Positions 35,155-44,291 of a stretch of 64,000 nt of DNA are shown one piece after another. Under the pieces are notes generated by a model. It saw nothing but the letters and a program-made list of their open reading frames with translations. It was not told the origin of the DNA and made no database searches. Made by a program: the position numbers and the translations under genes. Positions within the stretch are counted from its first letter, which is position 1, and every line of letters begins with the position of its first letter. The DNA comes from an uncultured Lachnospiraceae bacterium (GTDB lineage Bacteria; Bacillota; Clostridia; Lachnospirales; Lachnospiraceae), in the NCBI GenBank assembly GCA_910586125.1, contig CAJUHP010000007.1, forward strand, positions 34,410 to 98,409. The letters run 5' to 3'.

Positions 35155-35757
35155 ATGAACAAGAACACTTTTTTCAACGTGAGAAACCTGGCGATTATGG
35201 GAATGATGGCCGCTTTAGCCGCGGTGCTGATGTTTTTTGACTTTCCGATTCCCTTTATCGCCCCCAACTTCTATAAGCTGGACTTCAGCGAAATCCCGAT
35301 TCTGATCGGCGCTTTTATGCTCGGGCCGGTAGCTGGCATCGTGATCGAACTGGTCAAAAATTTGCTGAATATTCTCCTCAGCGGCTCGTCCACCGGCGCG
35401 GTCGGAGAGTTTGCCAATTTCTGTGTGGGCTGCGCTCTGGTGGTTCCGGCCAGCTTCTTCTATCAGCGCCATAAGAGCAGAAAAAATGCCCTGATTGGTC
35501 TGGCTGTCGGTACTGTTGTCATGACTATCGCAAGCATAGTTCTCAATGCTCTGGTCATGCTGCCGTTCTACTCCAGCATGATGCCGCTGGAAAACATTAT
35601 TGCCGCCGGAGCTGCCATCAATCCCGCCGTCTCCAATGTCTGGACCTTCTGTCTGCTTACTGTGGCTCCCTTTAACCTGGTGAAAGCCATCCTTGTCAGT
35701 CTGATCACCATGCTGATCTACAAGAAAATCAGCGTTCTGCTGCGGGGGAATCATTAA
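35155..35757 (+). CDS. ribU: Riboflavin ECF transporter S component
   Basis: RibU binds and imports riboflavin with a shared ECF energising module. The 200-residue membrane protein has about six helices, with MMAALAAVLMFFDFPIPFIAPNFYKLDFSEIP near the N-terminus, the segment that lines the riboflavin site. The start at 35155 follows GGGAGG. The FMN riboswitch confirms the substrate. A hairpin after the gene closes the transcript. Confidence 0.95.
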   Translation: MNKNTFFNVRNLAIMGMMAALAAVLMFFDFPIPFIAPNFYKLDFSEIPILIGAFMLGPVAGIVIELVKNLLNILLSGSSTGAVGEFANFCVGCALVVPASFFYQRHKSRKNALIGLAVGTVVMTIASIVLNALVMLPFYSSMMPLENIIAAGAAINPAVSNVWTFCLLTVAPFNLVKAILVSLITMLIYKKISVLLRGNH

Positions 35758-35805
35758 TTCAGCAGAAACCATTCTTCTGACCGGATTCCCGATCAAGACA
35801 CAGCA

Positions 35806-35848
35806 AAAGAACAGGCAGAAAGTTATTTCAGCTTTCTGCCTGTTCTTT
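35806..35848. terminator. Bidirectional terminator between ribU and oadA
   Basis: AAAGAACAGGCAGAAAG (35806-35822) pairs with CTTTCTGCCTGTTCTTT (35832-35848), a 17-bp perfect stem. The A and T flanks serve both the plus-strand ribU and the minus-strand decarboxylase operon. Confidence 0.88.
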
Positions 35849-35879
35849 ATTCTCTTTTTATGGAATCAATCCAAAAGCC

Positions 35880-37292
35880 TTATACCGGATATACTTTATT
35901 CTCCGTATCCGCCACAGTCAGATCTACCTTTTTCTGCTGTGCCTCCCGGTACTTAAAGAAATCAATCGCCACCTGAGGGAACAGCGCGTACGTCAGAATG
36001 TCCTCATCCTGCTGTTTCCACTGGCTGATCTCCGACTCCAGGCGGTCGAGTTCCGGCGGGATCAGGTCGGCCGGACGGCAGGTGATCGGCTCCTTATCAC
36101 CGATTACCTTCTTCTGCAGATCGGCATTGAAGGGTTTGATCGTGGCGCCATACTCGCCGGACAACACCGCTTTCGTCTCCTTTGTCACCATCTTATACCG
36201 CTCGCCCATCAATACGTTAAAGACAGCCTGTGTTCCCACAATCTGGGAAGAAGGCGTTACCAGAGGAGGCTCGCCCAGATCTTTACGCACTCTGGGAACC
36301 TCTTCCAACACATCGTAATAGCGGTCTTCCGCATGCTGTTCTTTCAACTGGCTGGTCAGGTTGCTGAGCATACCGCCGGGCACCTGGTACAGAAGCGTTT
36401 TGATATTGACGCCCAGGTTCTTTGTGTTGAGCAGGCCGGACTGTATTGCCTCCTCCCGGATCGGACGAAAATAGTCTGCAATCTCCGCCAGCTTGTTCTG
36501 ATCAAGCCCGGTATCATAGGGGGTATCCTTAAAGGTCTCCACCATAACCTCCGTGGCCGGCTGAGAAGTACCCAGGGCAAAGGGAGACATGGCAGTGTCA
36601 ATCACATCCACGCCGGCTTCCACGGCTTTTAAGTACGTCATGGAGGCGACGCCGGACGTATAATGCGTGTGAAGCTGAATGGGCAGATCCGTGCCGGCCT
36701 TCAGCGCCTCCACCAGCTCTGTCGCCTTGTAGGGCAGAAGCAGTCCCGCCATATCCTTGATGCAGATGGAATGCGCGCCCATATCCTCGATCCGCTTGGC
36801 CGTCTCCTTCCAGTAATCCAGCGTATAGGCGTCTCCAATGGTGTAGGACAGAGCTACCTGGGCATGTCCTTTTTCCTTGACCGCCGCGCTGACCGCGCAC
36901 TTCAGATTGCGCAGATCGTTGAAGCAGTCAAAAATACGAATGATATCAATGCCGTTGGCAATGGACTTCTGCACAAAATACTCTACCACATCGTCGGCAT
37001 AGGGGCGATACCCCAAGATATTCTGACCGCGGAACAGCATCTGCAGTTTGGTCTTCTTGAAGCCGTCGCGGAACTTGCGCAGGCGCTCCCAGGGATCTTC
37101 CTTCAGAAAACGCAGGGATGCGTCAAAGGTAGCGCCGCCCCAGCACTCGACGGAATGATAGCCGATCTGATCCATCTTCTCCACAATAGGGAGCATCTGT
37201 TCCGTTGTCATTCTGGTCGCAATCAGAGACTGATGCGCGTCACGCAGGATCGTCTCTGTGATTTTTACAGGTTTTTTCGTGATCTTCGTCAT
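35880..37292 (-). CDS. oadA: Oxaloacetate decarboxylase alpha / 5S-type carboxyltransferase
   Basis: The 470-residue subunit moves a carboxyl group between a keto acid (oxaloacetate/pyruvate) and biotin. The TIM barrel has ETILRDAHQSL (Asp18, metal site), catalytic Lys179 in CIKDMAGLL and metal-binding His208/His210 in LHTH. It lacks the C-terminal biotin domain of full-length OadA, so it needs the separate biotin carrier of this operon, like the 5S subunit of transcarboxylase. It is the last gene, eight bases after the beta subunit. Confidence 0.92.
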   Translation of the reverse strand: MTKITKKPVKITETILRDAHQSLIATRMTTEQMLPIVEKMDQIGYHSVECWGGATFDASLRFLKEDPWERLRKFRDGFKKTKLQMLFRGQNILGYRPYADDVVEYFVQKSIANGIDIIRIFDCFNDLRNLKCAVSAAVKEKGHAQVALSYTIGDAYTLDYWKETAKRIEDMGAHSICIKDMAGLLLPYKATELVEALKAGTDLPIQLHTHYTSGVASMTYLKAVEAGVDVIDTAMSPFALGTSQPATEVMVETFKDTPYDTGLDQNKLAEIADYFRPIREEAIQSGLLNTKNLGVNIKTLLYQVPGGMLSNLTSQLKEQHAEDRYYDVLEEVPRVRKDLGEPPLVTPSSQIVGTQAVFNVLMGERYKMVTKETKAVLSGEYGATIKPFNADLQKKVIGDKEPITCRPADLIPPELDRLESEISQWKQQDEDILTYALFPQVAIDFFKYREAQQKKVDLTVADTENKVYPV

Positions 37293-37300
37293 AGCTCCTC

Positions 37301-38428
37301 CTATTTCACACCAAACATTGCTAAAAAGACGCCCGCTGCGACTGCCGTACCGATCACGCCGGCCACGTTAGGCCCCATCGCATGCATCAACAGGAAATTG
37401 GTCGGGTCCTCTTCCGCTCCTACCTTCTGGGATACGCGGGCGGCCATCGGCACAGCCGACACGCCGGCGGAACCGATCAGAGGATTGATTTTTCCGTGGG
37501 TCAGTTTGCACATCAGTTTTCCGAACAGAACGCCGGCAGCCGTACCGAACGCGAACGCCACCAAGCCCAGCCCCACGATCTTGATTGTGGTCCAGTTTAA
37601 AAAGGCCTCGGCGCTGGTCGTCGCGCCCACGGAGGTTCCAAGCAGGATAACCACAATGTACATCAGCGCGTTGCTGGCGGTATCGGTCAACTGGCGCACC
37701 ACGCCGGATTCCTTGAAGAGGTTGCCTAACATCAGCATACCGACAAGAGGCGTCGTGGAGGGCAGAATCGAACAGACTATAATGGTAACAATGATCGGAA
37801 ATAGGATTCTCTCGGTCTTTGATACCGGGCGGAGCTGTCCCATCTTAATAGAGCGCTCTTCCTTGGTCGTCAGCGCTTTCATGATCGGCGGCTGAATGAT
37901 CGGAACCAGGGACATGTAGGAGTAAGCCGCCACGGCAATAGGACCTAAAATAGCCTGCTGTCCCAGCCGGTTTGCCAGATAAATCGATGTAGGGCCATCC
38001 GCACCGCCGATAATCGCGATGGCGGCGGCAGCCATGTCGTTAAAGCCCAGTCCCATCGCGCCCAGATAAGCGGCAAAGATACCGAACTGAGCCGCCGCTC
38101 CCAGAAGGAAGCTGAGCGGATTGGCAATCAGAGGACCGAAGTCCGTCTGCGCGCCTACGCCTAAGAAAATCAGACACGGCAGGATCGCCCACTCATCCAG
38201 CTTGAAAAAGTAGTTGAGCAGCCCTCCTTCCTCCATGATCGGAGGATAGATATTCACCAGCAGCATACCAAAGGAGATGGGCACCAGTAAGAGCGGCTCA
38301 TACCCCTTCTTCACTGCCAGGAACAGAAAAAAACATGCCACGCCGATCATCGCCACGTTTCCCACGTTCAAGCTGGCGAAAGCAGTCTGTCCCAACAGAT
38401 TGGACAGCGTCGATAAGATATAATCCAT
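37301..38428 (-). CDS. oadB: Sodium-pumping decarboxylase beta subunit
   Basis: The 375-residue membrane protein has about nine helices plus re-entrant segments. It decarboxylates carboxybiotin and exports two Na+ per reaction. The sequence includes GVGAQTDFGPLIANP and GGADGPTSIYLANRL, the conserved Na+-site segments with Asp in each. It serves oxaloacetate, methylmalonyl-CoA and glutaconyl-CoA decarboxylases alike, so the family does not tell the substrate. Confidence 0.95.
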   Translation of the reverse strand: MDYILSTLSNLLGQTAFASLNVGNVAMIGVACFFLFLAVKKGYEPLLLVPISFGMLLVNIYPPIMEEGGLLNYFFKLDEWAILPCLIFLGVGAQTDFGPLIANPLSFLLGAAAQFGIFAAYLGAMGLGFNDMAAAAIAIIGGADGPTSIYLANRLGQQAILGPIAVAAYSYMSLVPIIQPPIMKALTTKEERSIKMGQLRPVSKTERILFPIIVTIIVCSILPSTTPLVGMLMLGNLFKESGVVRQLTDTASNALMYIVVILLGTSVGATTSAEAFLNWTTIKIVGLGLVAFAFGTAAGVLFGKLMCKLTHGKINPLIGSAGVSAVPMAARVSQKVGAEEDPTNFLLMHAMGPNVAGVIGTAVAAGVFLAMFGVK

Positions 38429-38441
38429 AGGGCGCCTCCCG

Positions 38442-38819
38442 TCAGTTTAAAGTAGCCATCACCTGGCCTGCGTCCACACTCTGACCTTCCGTCACGTCAA
38501 TGCTGGCTACGGTACCATCCTTGGGAGCCACAACCGGAATCTCCATCTTCATAGCCTCCAGAATGATCACGGTCTCGCCGGCCTTCATGGCCTGACCAAC
38601 CTTGGCTTCAATTTTAAATACCTTGCCGGCGGCTCCGGCTTCCACTTTGATGCTGCCGGCACCGCCGGCAGCGGCTGCGGGAGCAGGCGCCGAAACCGGA
38701 GCGGCTTTAGGCGCAACGGCCGGAGCCGCCGCTCTCGCCGCCGGAGCCGAACCGGCCGCTTTCTCTTCCACTGTTACGTCATAGGCAACGCCGTTTACCG
38801 TGATTGTATAATTTTTCAT
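38442..38819 (-). CDS. Biotin carboxyl carrier subunit of the decarboxylase
   Basis: The 125-residue protein has the biotinyl site EAMKMEIP with Lys91, preceded by an Ala/Pro-rich linker (about 22-55) and a short N-terminal recognition part MKNYTITVNGVAYDV. It corresponds to MmdC/GcdC or transcarboxylase 1.3S. The start at 38819 follows AGGAGG. The flexible linker lets the biotin reach the carboxyltransferase and beta subunits. Confidence 0.94.
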   Translation of the reverse strand: MKNYTITVNGVAYDVTVEEKAAGSAPAARAAAPAVAPKAAPVSAPAPAAAAGGAGSIKVEAGAAGKVFKIEAKVGQAMKAGETVIILEAMKMEIPVVAPKDGTVASIDVTEGQSVDAGQVMATLN

Positions 38820-38835
38820 CTCTGTTTTCCTCCTA

Positions 38836-39213
38836 TCAGGCATGTTTCCAGTTATTCTTTGTTGAGCGGCGGATGGACCGAATAACAATGCCATCCGCAG
38901 GCACATCGGCTTGTGCCGCAATCGCCGCCGTAATCACGGCGATCAGAGCCAGATCGGCCTCCTCGGATTTGACCACAGCGGCAGGCGATACCGCCGCGGG
39001 CGCCGCCGGAACGTTCTTTTTCTCCGCCGGAGCCGGTTTTTCTTCCTCTTTTTTCCCCGCCATCCTTTCAAAAAAGACGGGGATAAAACGCAGACAGTAG
39101 ATCAGCAGGCTGATCAGAACCAAGACGGTAAACACCACACCCATGCCGAGGAGTGTGTTCAGTCCGGCTTTCTGCAGAATCTCTCCCAAAGTGAGACTTG
39201 TAAGCGTTATCAT
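38836..39213 (-). CDS. OadG-family decarboxylase gamma/delta subunit
   Basis: The 125-residue protein has one N-terminal membrane helix (about 20-45) followed by a charged linker with Ala/Pro repeats and a C-terminal region ALIAVITAAIAAQADVPADGIVIRSIRR. This is the OadG/MmdD layout that anchors the complex and contacts the carboxyltransferase. It is 16 bases from the biotin carrier. Confidence 0.9.
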   Translation of the reverse strand: MITLTSLTLGEILQKAGLNTLLGMGVVFTVLVLISLLIYCLRFIPVFFERMAGKKEEEKPAPAEKKNVPAAPAAVSPAAVVKSEEADLALIAVITAAIAAQADVPADGIVIRSIRRSTKNNWKHA

Positions 39214-39225
39214 AGGCTCTCCTCC

Positions 39226-40674
39226 TTACACAGCGCTGTGCTTTCTGGCAGGGGCGTCCTCCCGCTTGGTATAAAGCATGTTAAAGGCACCGGCCAGATA
39301 CTTTCTGGTGGCTTCCGGCGCGATGATATGGTCTACATACCCTCTTCTCGCGGCCGCTTCGGCACTGCTCTGAAGCTTCGCATACTTATCCGCGGCCTCT
39401 TTCAGAGCGCCGGCCTTATCCTTTGCCTTATCAATCTGTCCAGCATACATAATGCGGGCCGCTGCCTGCGGGTCCATCATGCCGATGGAAGCGCCAGGCC
39501 ACGCATAAACCAGATCCGCGCCGACCGATTTGCTGTTCATGGTCAGATAGGCGCTTCCCTCGGCCTCACCGACGATCACATTGATCTTCGGCACTGTCGC
39601 GCCGGCAAACGCCTGTGTCAGAACGGCCGCCGCTCTGGCGATACCGGCCTCCTCCTCCTTCACCGCCAGAAAACCGGTGACTTGTGTCAGACTCAGAACA
39701 GGGATCTCAAACGCATCGCAGAAACGCACAAAACGGGCCGCCTTCTCACAGCCGCCCATGGTCAGCTTCTTCTCAAAAGAGGCGGCAGGCTTTCCGTCCT
39801 CGCCGTACACGGCGCTGCGGTTTGCCACGGCGCCGACCGTCATGCCGTCCAGCCGGATAAAGGCTGTCACCATCTCCGGATGATATTTTTCTTTTACTTC
39901 AAATACAAAAGCGTCGTCGGACAGGCTCTCCAGAATCCGACGGGTATCGCCGCCAAAGGAGGCCGCTTCCGGGCACAGACGGTTTAAATCGTCCTGGCAG
40001 TCCTCTGTAGGACCATCGTCCTCATTGTTGGCGGGCAAAATGGAAATCAGGGTGCGGATCTTCTCAAAAATCTCCGCCTCGCCGGCCACATCGGCAGAAC
40101 CGGCCTGCACAGACTGATACTCAGCCCCTGCTGTGTCGCACTTTGCCGTCGTGTTGCCGTCCAGGGTGTTGGGCGCATTGACAAAGATCTTGGCTTTCTC
40201 TTCCATGAAAGTGAAATCTGTCAGGGAAGGAACCAAAGCCATGCCGCCGCCGCAGCTGCCGAGAACAGCGGTAATCTGAGGGATCACACCGGAGGCGTCG
40301 CACTGACAGCGGTAAATGCTGCCAAAACCGTGGAGAGCATCCGTTGCCTCCTGCAGACGCAGGCCTGCACAGTCAATGAGACCGATAACCGGAGCGCCCA
40401 TTTTCATGGCCAGCTCATAGATTCTGCAGATCTTCGCTGCATGCATCTCGCCAATCGAGCCGCCCAGAACTGCCGCGTCCTGGCTGTAAACGTACACCAG
40501 ACGTTCCCCAATGGTGCCGTAGCCTGTGATTACGCCGTCCGTCGGCTCTGCCGCCGCATCCATATTGAAATCGGTGCTTCTGGCTGTGACGTACCCGCCG
40601 ATCTCCAGGAAGCTGCCTTCATCCAACAGGCCGGCAATGCGTTTTCTTGCCACACTTGTTGCTGCTTTTGTCAT
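39226..40674 (-). CDS. mmdA: MmdA/12S-type acyl-CoA carboxyltransferase
   Basis: The 482-residue crotonase-fold protein has the two-half layout of acyl-CoA carboxyltransferases: DAAVLGGSIGEMHAAKICRIYELA and GSCGGGMALVPSLTDF in the first half, AYLTMNSKSVGADLVYAWPGASIGMM in the second. It is closest in style to methylmalonyl-CoA decarboxylase alpha or transcarboxylase 12S. The N-terminus is shorter than in many family members. The start at 40674 follows GGAGG. First gene of the operon. Confidence 0.85.
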   Translation of the reverse strand: MTKAATSVARKRIAGLLDEGSFLEIGGYVTARSTDFNMDAAAEPTDGVITGYGTIGERLVYVYSQDAAVLGGSIGEMHAAKICRIYELAMKMGAPVIGLIDCAGLRLQEATDALHGFGSIYRCQCDASGVIPQITAVLGSCGGGMALVPSLTDFTFMEEKAKIFVNAPNTLDGNTTAKCDTAGAEYQSVQAGSADVAGEAEIFEKIRTLISILPANNEDDGPTEDCQDDLNRLCPEAASFGGDTRRILESLSDDAFVFEVKEKYHPEMVTAFIRLDGMTVGAVANRSAVYGEDGKPAASFEKKLTMGGCEKAARFVRFCDAFEIPVLSLTQVTGFLAVKEEEAGIARAAAVLTQAFAGATVPKINVIVGEAEGSAYLTMNSKSVGADLVYAWPGASIGMMDPQAAARIMYAGQIDKAKDKAGALKEAADKYAKLQSSAEAAARRGYVDHIIAPEATRKYLAGAFNMLYTKREDAPARKHSAV

Positions 40675-40737
40675 ATTCTCTTCCTCCAATTTTTTACTGG
40701 ATAATATGGTGTTGAAAAAAAACCGATTTTCCTGTCT

Positions 40738-40766
40738 ATCATAGCTCGAATCCTGGCAAAATGCAA
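40738..40766 (-). promoter_or_regulatory. Promoter of the decarboxylase operon
   Basis: On the minus strand, TTGCAT (40766-40761), a 17-base spacer and TATGAT (40743-40738) lie about 60 bases before the 12S-type gene. Confidence 0.65.
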
Positions 40767-40816
40767 GGAGAATTTTTGGTTTCTAACGGTTCTTTAACGA
40801 AGAGACTTGAGGGGAG

Positions 40817-42070
40817 TTATCGGGGGAGAAGTTGGAAGCGGTGCAGGAGGGTTTCGTATTCGGCGCGGATTTGGCTGTAGTTGTCCCGCAGGGGAATACA
40901 GGCAGCGTCTGCCTGCGCCATGATTTCGTCAAAATTTTTTTCCAGGGCGGCTGTGATGGCAGAATCCAGTTCTCCCTTTTGGCACATTTCCCAGAGGATG
41001 GAAAGACAGCGTTCTTTGGAGAAAGGTTCTTTATAGCTGCGGCTCATGCACAGGGCGCTGGCGATATCGGCTATTGCCAGCAGCCGTTCCGGCAGAGTTA
41101 GATCTTCTTTTGCCAGACTTTGCGGATAGCCGGAGCCGTTCAGTTTTTCATGATGCCGCAGGGCAATCCTGGCGATCGTTTCGTCTATGCAGCCGTCCAG
41201 GATCTGGCCGCTTAAAACGACGTGATGCCGCATAATCTCCATTTCCTGCGGGGACAGTCTTCCGGGGCTTTCCAGGATCGAGACGGGAGTCCCGATTTTT
41301 CCCAGGTCGTGCAGCATGGCTCCGTAATGAATCTGCTCACAGATTTCTTCGGAAAAATCCATCCGTCTGGCGAGGTGCTGTCCGATTTCCATAACGCCTA
41401 TGGTGTGTGTGACCGTATCCCGGCTGCGGAAATCTATGGCATGAATGAGCATCGCCAGGTAGGCGTTTGCTTCGGTATCGTCAAAGAGGCAGCAGTTCAG
41501 CGCGTTTTCCAGACAGGAGAGATCGTCCAGTTTGGAGTATGTGCCTGTTTTTTGGCATTTTTGCCAGGCGTCGATGGATTCCGATGAAAAGACGATGTCC
41601 CTTTTTCGGCAGAAGTGTTTTTCGAGTTCGGCTTCCGGCTGTCTTACTTCGTCATGCCAGACCACCACACGGTCTGCTGTGTGGAGCATCTGGGCATAAT
41701 ACCGGACTGTTTCGGGCAGGTCTGCAGTGATATGACAGTCTGCGTGATGGTACAGGATGACTTCGGCCCATTCTTTCAGGGGAGTAAATTCTCTTATAAA
41801 CAGATAGCCGTAGATAGAATGCTGCCATATATTTCCGACCTCAAATTGCACCAGGTCATCGATTTCTTCCTTGCGGTAAGCCCCTATGTCGTGAAGAAGC
41901 GCCAGGATGGCCATATTTTTTTGAATACGGGCATCCCGGCAGCCGTCTGCTTTCAGCATGTCTTTCAGGACAAGCATTACTTTTACGCCGTGATCGGTCA
42001 GTCTTTCATCAATCAGATTCAGTCCGCGGCGTAAAACAGTTATTAATTTGTCGCTATGTATAATTTCCAT
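40817..42070 (-). CDS. Dual HD / HD-GYP domain protein
   Basis: The 417-residue protein carries an N-terminal HD domain (ILALLHDIG near residue 60, then HSIYGYLFIREF and LYHHADCHI) and a C-terminal HD-GYP domain (YGAMLHDLGKIGTP, MRHHVVLSGQIL, and the GYP motif as HHEKLNGSGYPQSL). HD-GYP proteins hydrolyse cyclic di-GMP or cyclic dinucleotides. No sensor or receiver domain is seen. The start at 42070 follows AGAGG. The link to dacF upstream, if any, is unclear. Confidence 0.88.
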   Translation of the reverse strand: MEIIHSDKLITVLRRGLNLIDERLTDHGVKVMLVLKDMLKADGCRDARIQKNMAILALLHDIGAYRKEEIDDLVQFEVGNIWQHSIYGYLFIREFTPLKEWAEVILYHHADCHITADLPETVRYYAQMLHTADRVVVWHDEVRQPEAELEKHFCRKRDIVFSSESIDAWQKCQKTGTYSKLDDLSCLENALNCCLFDDTEANAYLAMLIHAIDFRSRDTVTHTIGVMEIGQHLARRMDFSEEICEQIHYGAMLHDLGKIGTPVSILESPGRLSPQEMEIMRHHVVLSGQILDGCIDETIARIALRHHEKLNGSGYPQSLAKEDLTLPERLLAIADIASALCMSRSYKEPFSKERCLSILWEMCQKGELDSAITAALEKNFDEIMAQADAACIPLRDNYSQIRAEYETLLHRFQLLPR

Positions 42071-42228
42071 TTTATTACCTCTGCTGGCAGCCTTTCTTTT
42101 GCATTCTTTCTCGTTCCTATTATACACAGTCTTCTTTGAAATTACAAGAAGCAGAACTTTCGGCGGATGGTCTTTTTCCCTGCAGAAACAACGGTGCATC
42201 CAGGGGCGCGCTTCCGGCTTTGATTTGG

Positions 42229-43590
42229 TTATTGCATTTGGTCCTTTGCGAAGGTTAAATTCCATAGATACCGCAGATACCATTCAAAATCGCGCTCGGC
42301 GACATCTCGAATGGTTAAAAGGTTGTAGCTTTTCAGAGGTTCTCCGTTTAGCGTGTAGGTTATCGTTCCGGCGACGGTTCCGGCGGGGACAGGTGCGGTG
42401 AGGCTCTCAGCCGTTTCCACGGTCATAAGCACCTGTTCATCTTCTCGGAGGAGAAGGGACAGGGAGGGCGTTTCGCTGCCGTAGTCAGGTTTCAGGGCGA
42501 TGAAGGCTTCGCCGTCGGGGCTGTTGTCCCAGGGAACGCCGTCAAGAACAGGGATTTCCGTCAGGGAGGGTTCTTGCCATACGTCCCGGTATTCGTAATT
42601 TTCCAGGCCGTAGCTGACCAATTTACGCATATCAGACCATTTATAGCTTCGGTTGTTTGGCCAGCCGCAGGCCAGCAGGGAGACAATGTAGAGTTCTCCG
42701 TCTTGCTGCACGGCGCCGACGTAACAATAACCGGCATTTCCCGTGAATCCGGTTTTTCCGGTGAGGGCACCGTCCATCATATTTAAAAAGGCATTGTGGT
42801 TGTAGCAGCCGAAGCTGCGCTTGCCGTCGCCGTCGGAAAACTGATGGGAGTCGGCCTGGGTGATCGTCAAAAATTCCTGGCTTCTGGGCGATTCTTTGAT
42901 GCAGTAGCGCAGAATTTTTGCCAGGTCCGCCGCTGTGGTGGAGTGGATCCTCTCTTGGGAATCCCCGTCGCTTCCCTGGCACATGGCGGTGGCGTCGAGC
43001 CCGTTGGGGGTGACAAAGAAGGTGTCGTAAGCTCCGATGTCTCTGGCTTTCTGGTTCATCATTTCGGCAAAACCTTCTACGGAGCCGCCGATGCCCTCTG
43101 CGATGACCACGGCGCTATCGTTATGGCTTTCCAGCATCAAAGAGTACAGCAGATCTTCCAGGCGGTAGCGCTCTCCGGCCTGTACGCCTAAATGTACTTT
43201 CGGCATGGAGGCCGCGTAGGAGGATACCGGCAGCATATCGTCAAAGTTTCCGTTTTCCAAAGCCAGGATACATGTCATGATTTTGGTTGTGCTGGCCATG
43301 GGCATTTGATTATAGCCGTCTTTTTCGTAGAGGATACGGCCGCTGTCGCCGTCCATCAAAACGGCGCTTTTGGCATACAACTCCAAGGAAGGAACCGGCG
43401 ATTGTTCAGCGGCGGTTTGGCGGATCGGCTCTAAGTCTTGTTTGCTTGGCGGGCCGGCGATGGCAGAGCCGGCGGCCCAGAACCATGCAAACAGGCAGAT
43501 CAGAATGGCTGCTGCTTTCTGTCTGCCTGGCTGGTATCCGGCGTTTCTGCGACGGATTCTTCTTTTCTCTTGATTCTTGTTTTGCTTCAT
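42229..43590 (-). CDS. dacF: D-alanyl-D-alanine carboxypeptidase
   Basis: This penicillin-binding protein trims the terminal D-Ala of peptidoglycan stem peptides outside the membrane. A signal peptide lies at about 24-46 (AAAILICLFAWFWAAGSAIAG). Catalytic motifs are SxxK (Ser100, Lys103), SxN (Ser155, Asn157) and KTG in LTGKTGFTG. The C-terminal 100 residues form the PBP5_C-like beta domain ending in a weak amphipathic helix. At 453 residues it is longer than usual because of an extended N-terminus and linker. The gene follows pcp by 52 bases. Confidence 0.94.
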   Translation of the reverse strand: MKQNKNQEKRRIRRRNAGYQPGRQKAAAILICLFAWFWAAGSAIAGPPSKQDLEPIRQTAAEQSPVPSLELYAKSAVLMDGDSGRILYEKDGYNQMPMASTTKIMTCILALENGNFDDMLPVSSYAASMPKVHLGVQAGERYRLEDLLYSLMLESHNDSAVVIAEGIGGSVEGFAEMMNQKARDIGAYDTFFVTPNGLDATAMCQGSDGDSQERIHSTTAADLAKILRYCIKESPRSQEFLTITQADSHQFSDGDGKRSFGCYNHNAFLNMMDGALTGKTGFTGNAGYCYVGAVQQDGELYIVSLLACGWPNNRSYKWSDMRKLVSYGLENYEYRDVWQEPSLTEIPVLDGVPWDNSPDGEAFIALKPDYGSETPSLSLLLREDEQVLMTVETAESLTAPVPAGTVAGTITYTLNGEPLKSYNLLTIRDVAERDFEWYLRYLWNLTFAKDQMQ

Positions 43591-43642
43591 GCGTCTTTAT
43601 CCTGTCCGCGGTTGTTTCTACATATCTATGAAACACGGACGA

Positions 43643-44284
43643 TTAAAAGAACTGGTTGTGTGAATCCATCTGTTTTATGATGGCCTCCAGCAGAAAGCGG
43701 ACGGTCTCGGTTGCCTGCTTCAGAGACAGCGGCGCGTTTTCTACCCCTTTCTGTTCTTTTATGTATGGGATGTGGATGAAATCTCCCCACAAAGGAGGCG
43801 TCGCCTCGTTGGACGGCGTGTAAGCGATTCGGTTCATCAGGGAATAAAACACGCAGTTGCACACATAGGTTCCGGCAGAATTGGAGAGCGCGGCCGGATA
43901 TCCGGCTTCCCTTGCGGCCTGCACAACGGATTTAACCGGAACGTTGGTAAAGTAAGCGGCCGGTCCCTCCAAAAAAATGGGGACTTCGTCCGGCATCCAG
44001 CCGGCATTGTCCGGAATTTTGGCATCCATCAGATTGACTGCCGTGCGCTCCGGCGTGATCTCGCTGCGGCCGGCTGCCTGTCCGAGACACAGAACCAGGT
44101 CCGGGCGGATTTCGTCCATGTAGGAAAGAAGCGCTTCTCTTGCGGCGACAAATTCGACGGGGAGAATTCGTTTGAGGACGCGATAACCGGGACCGCTGTC
44201 CAAAAGATGTTCGCAGACCAGCGCCGCGGCGTTTTCCGTGTCTTGTCCAAATGGCTCAAAGGCTGTGATTAATACCGTTCTCAT
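43643..44284 (-). CDS. pcp: Pyroglutamyl-peptidase I
   Basis: This cytoplasmic cysteine peptidase removes N-terminal pyroglutamate. The 213-residue protein has the catalytic triad Glu79 (ITPERTAVN), Cys142 (GTYVCN) and His171 (FIHIPY), and the start motif LITAFEPFGQD. It lies seven bases after proA, so it probably shares the proline/glutamate operon; pyroglutamate release supplies glutamate for it. Confidence 0.95.
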   Translation of the reverse strand: MRTVLITAFEPFGQDTENAAALVCEHLLDSGPGYRVLKRILPVEFVAAREALLSYMDEIRPDLVLCLGQAAGRSEITPERTAVNLMDAKIPDNAGWMPDEVPIFLEGPAAYFTNVPVKSVVQAAREAGYPAALSNSAGTYVCNCVFYSLMNRIAYTPSNEATPPLWGDFIHIPYIKEQKGVENAPLSLKQATETVRFLLEAIIKQMDSHNQFF

Positions 44285-44291
44285 AATTCAT

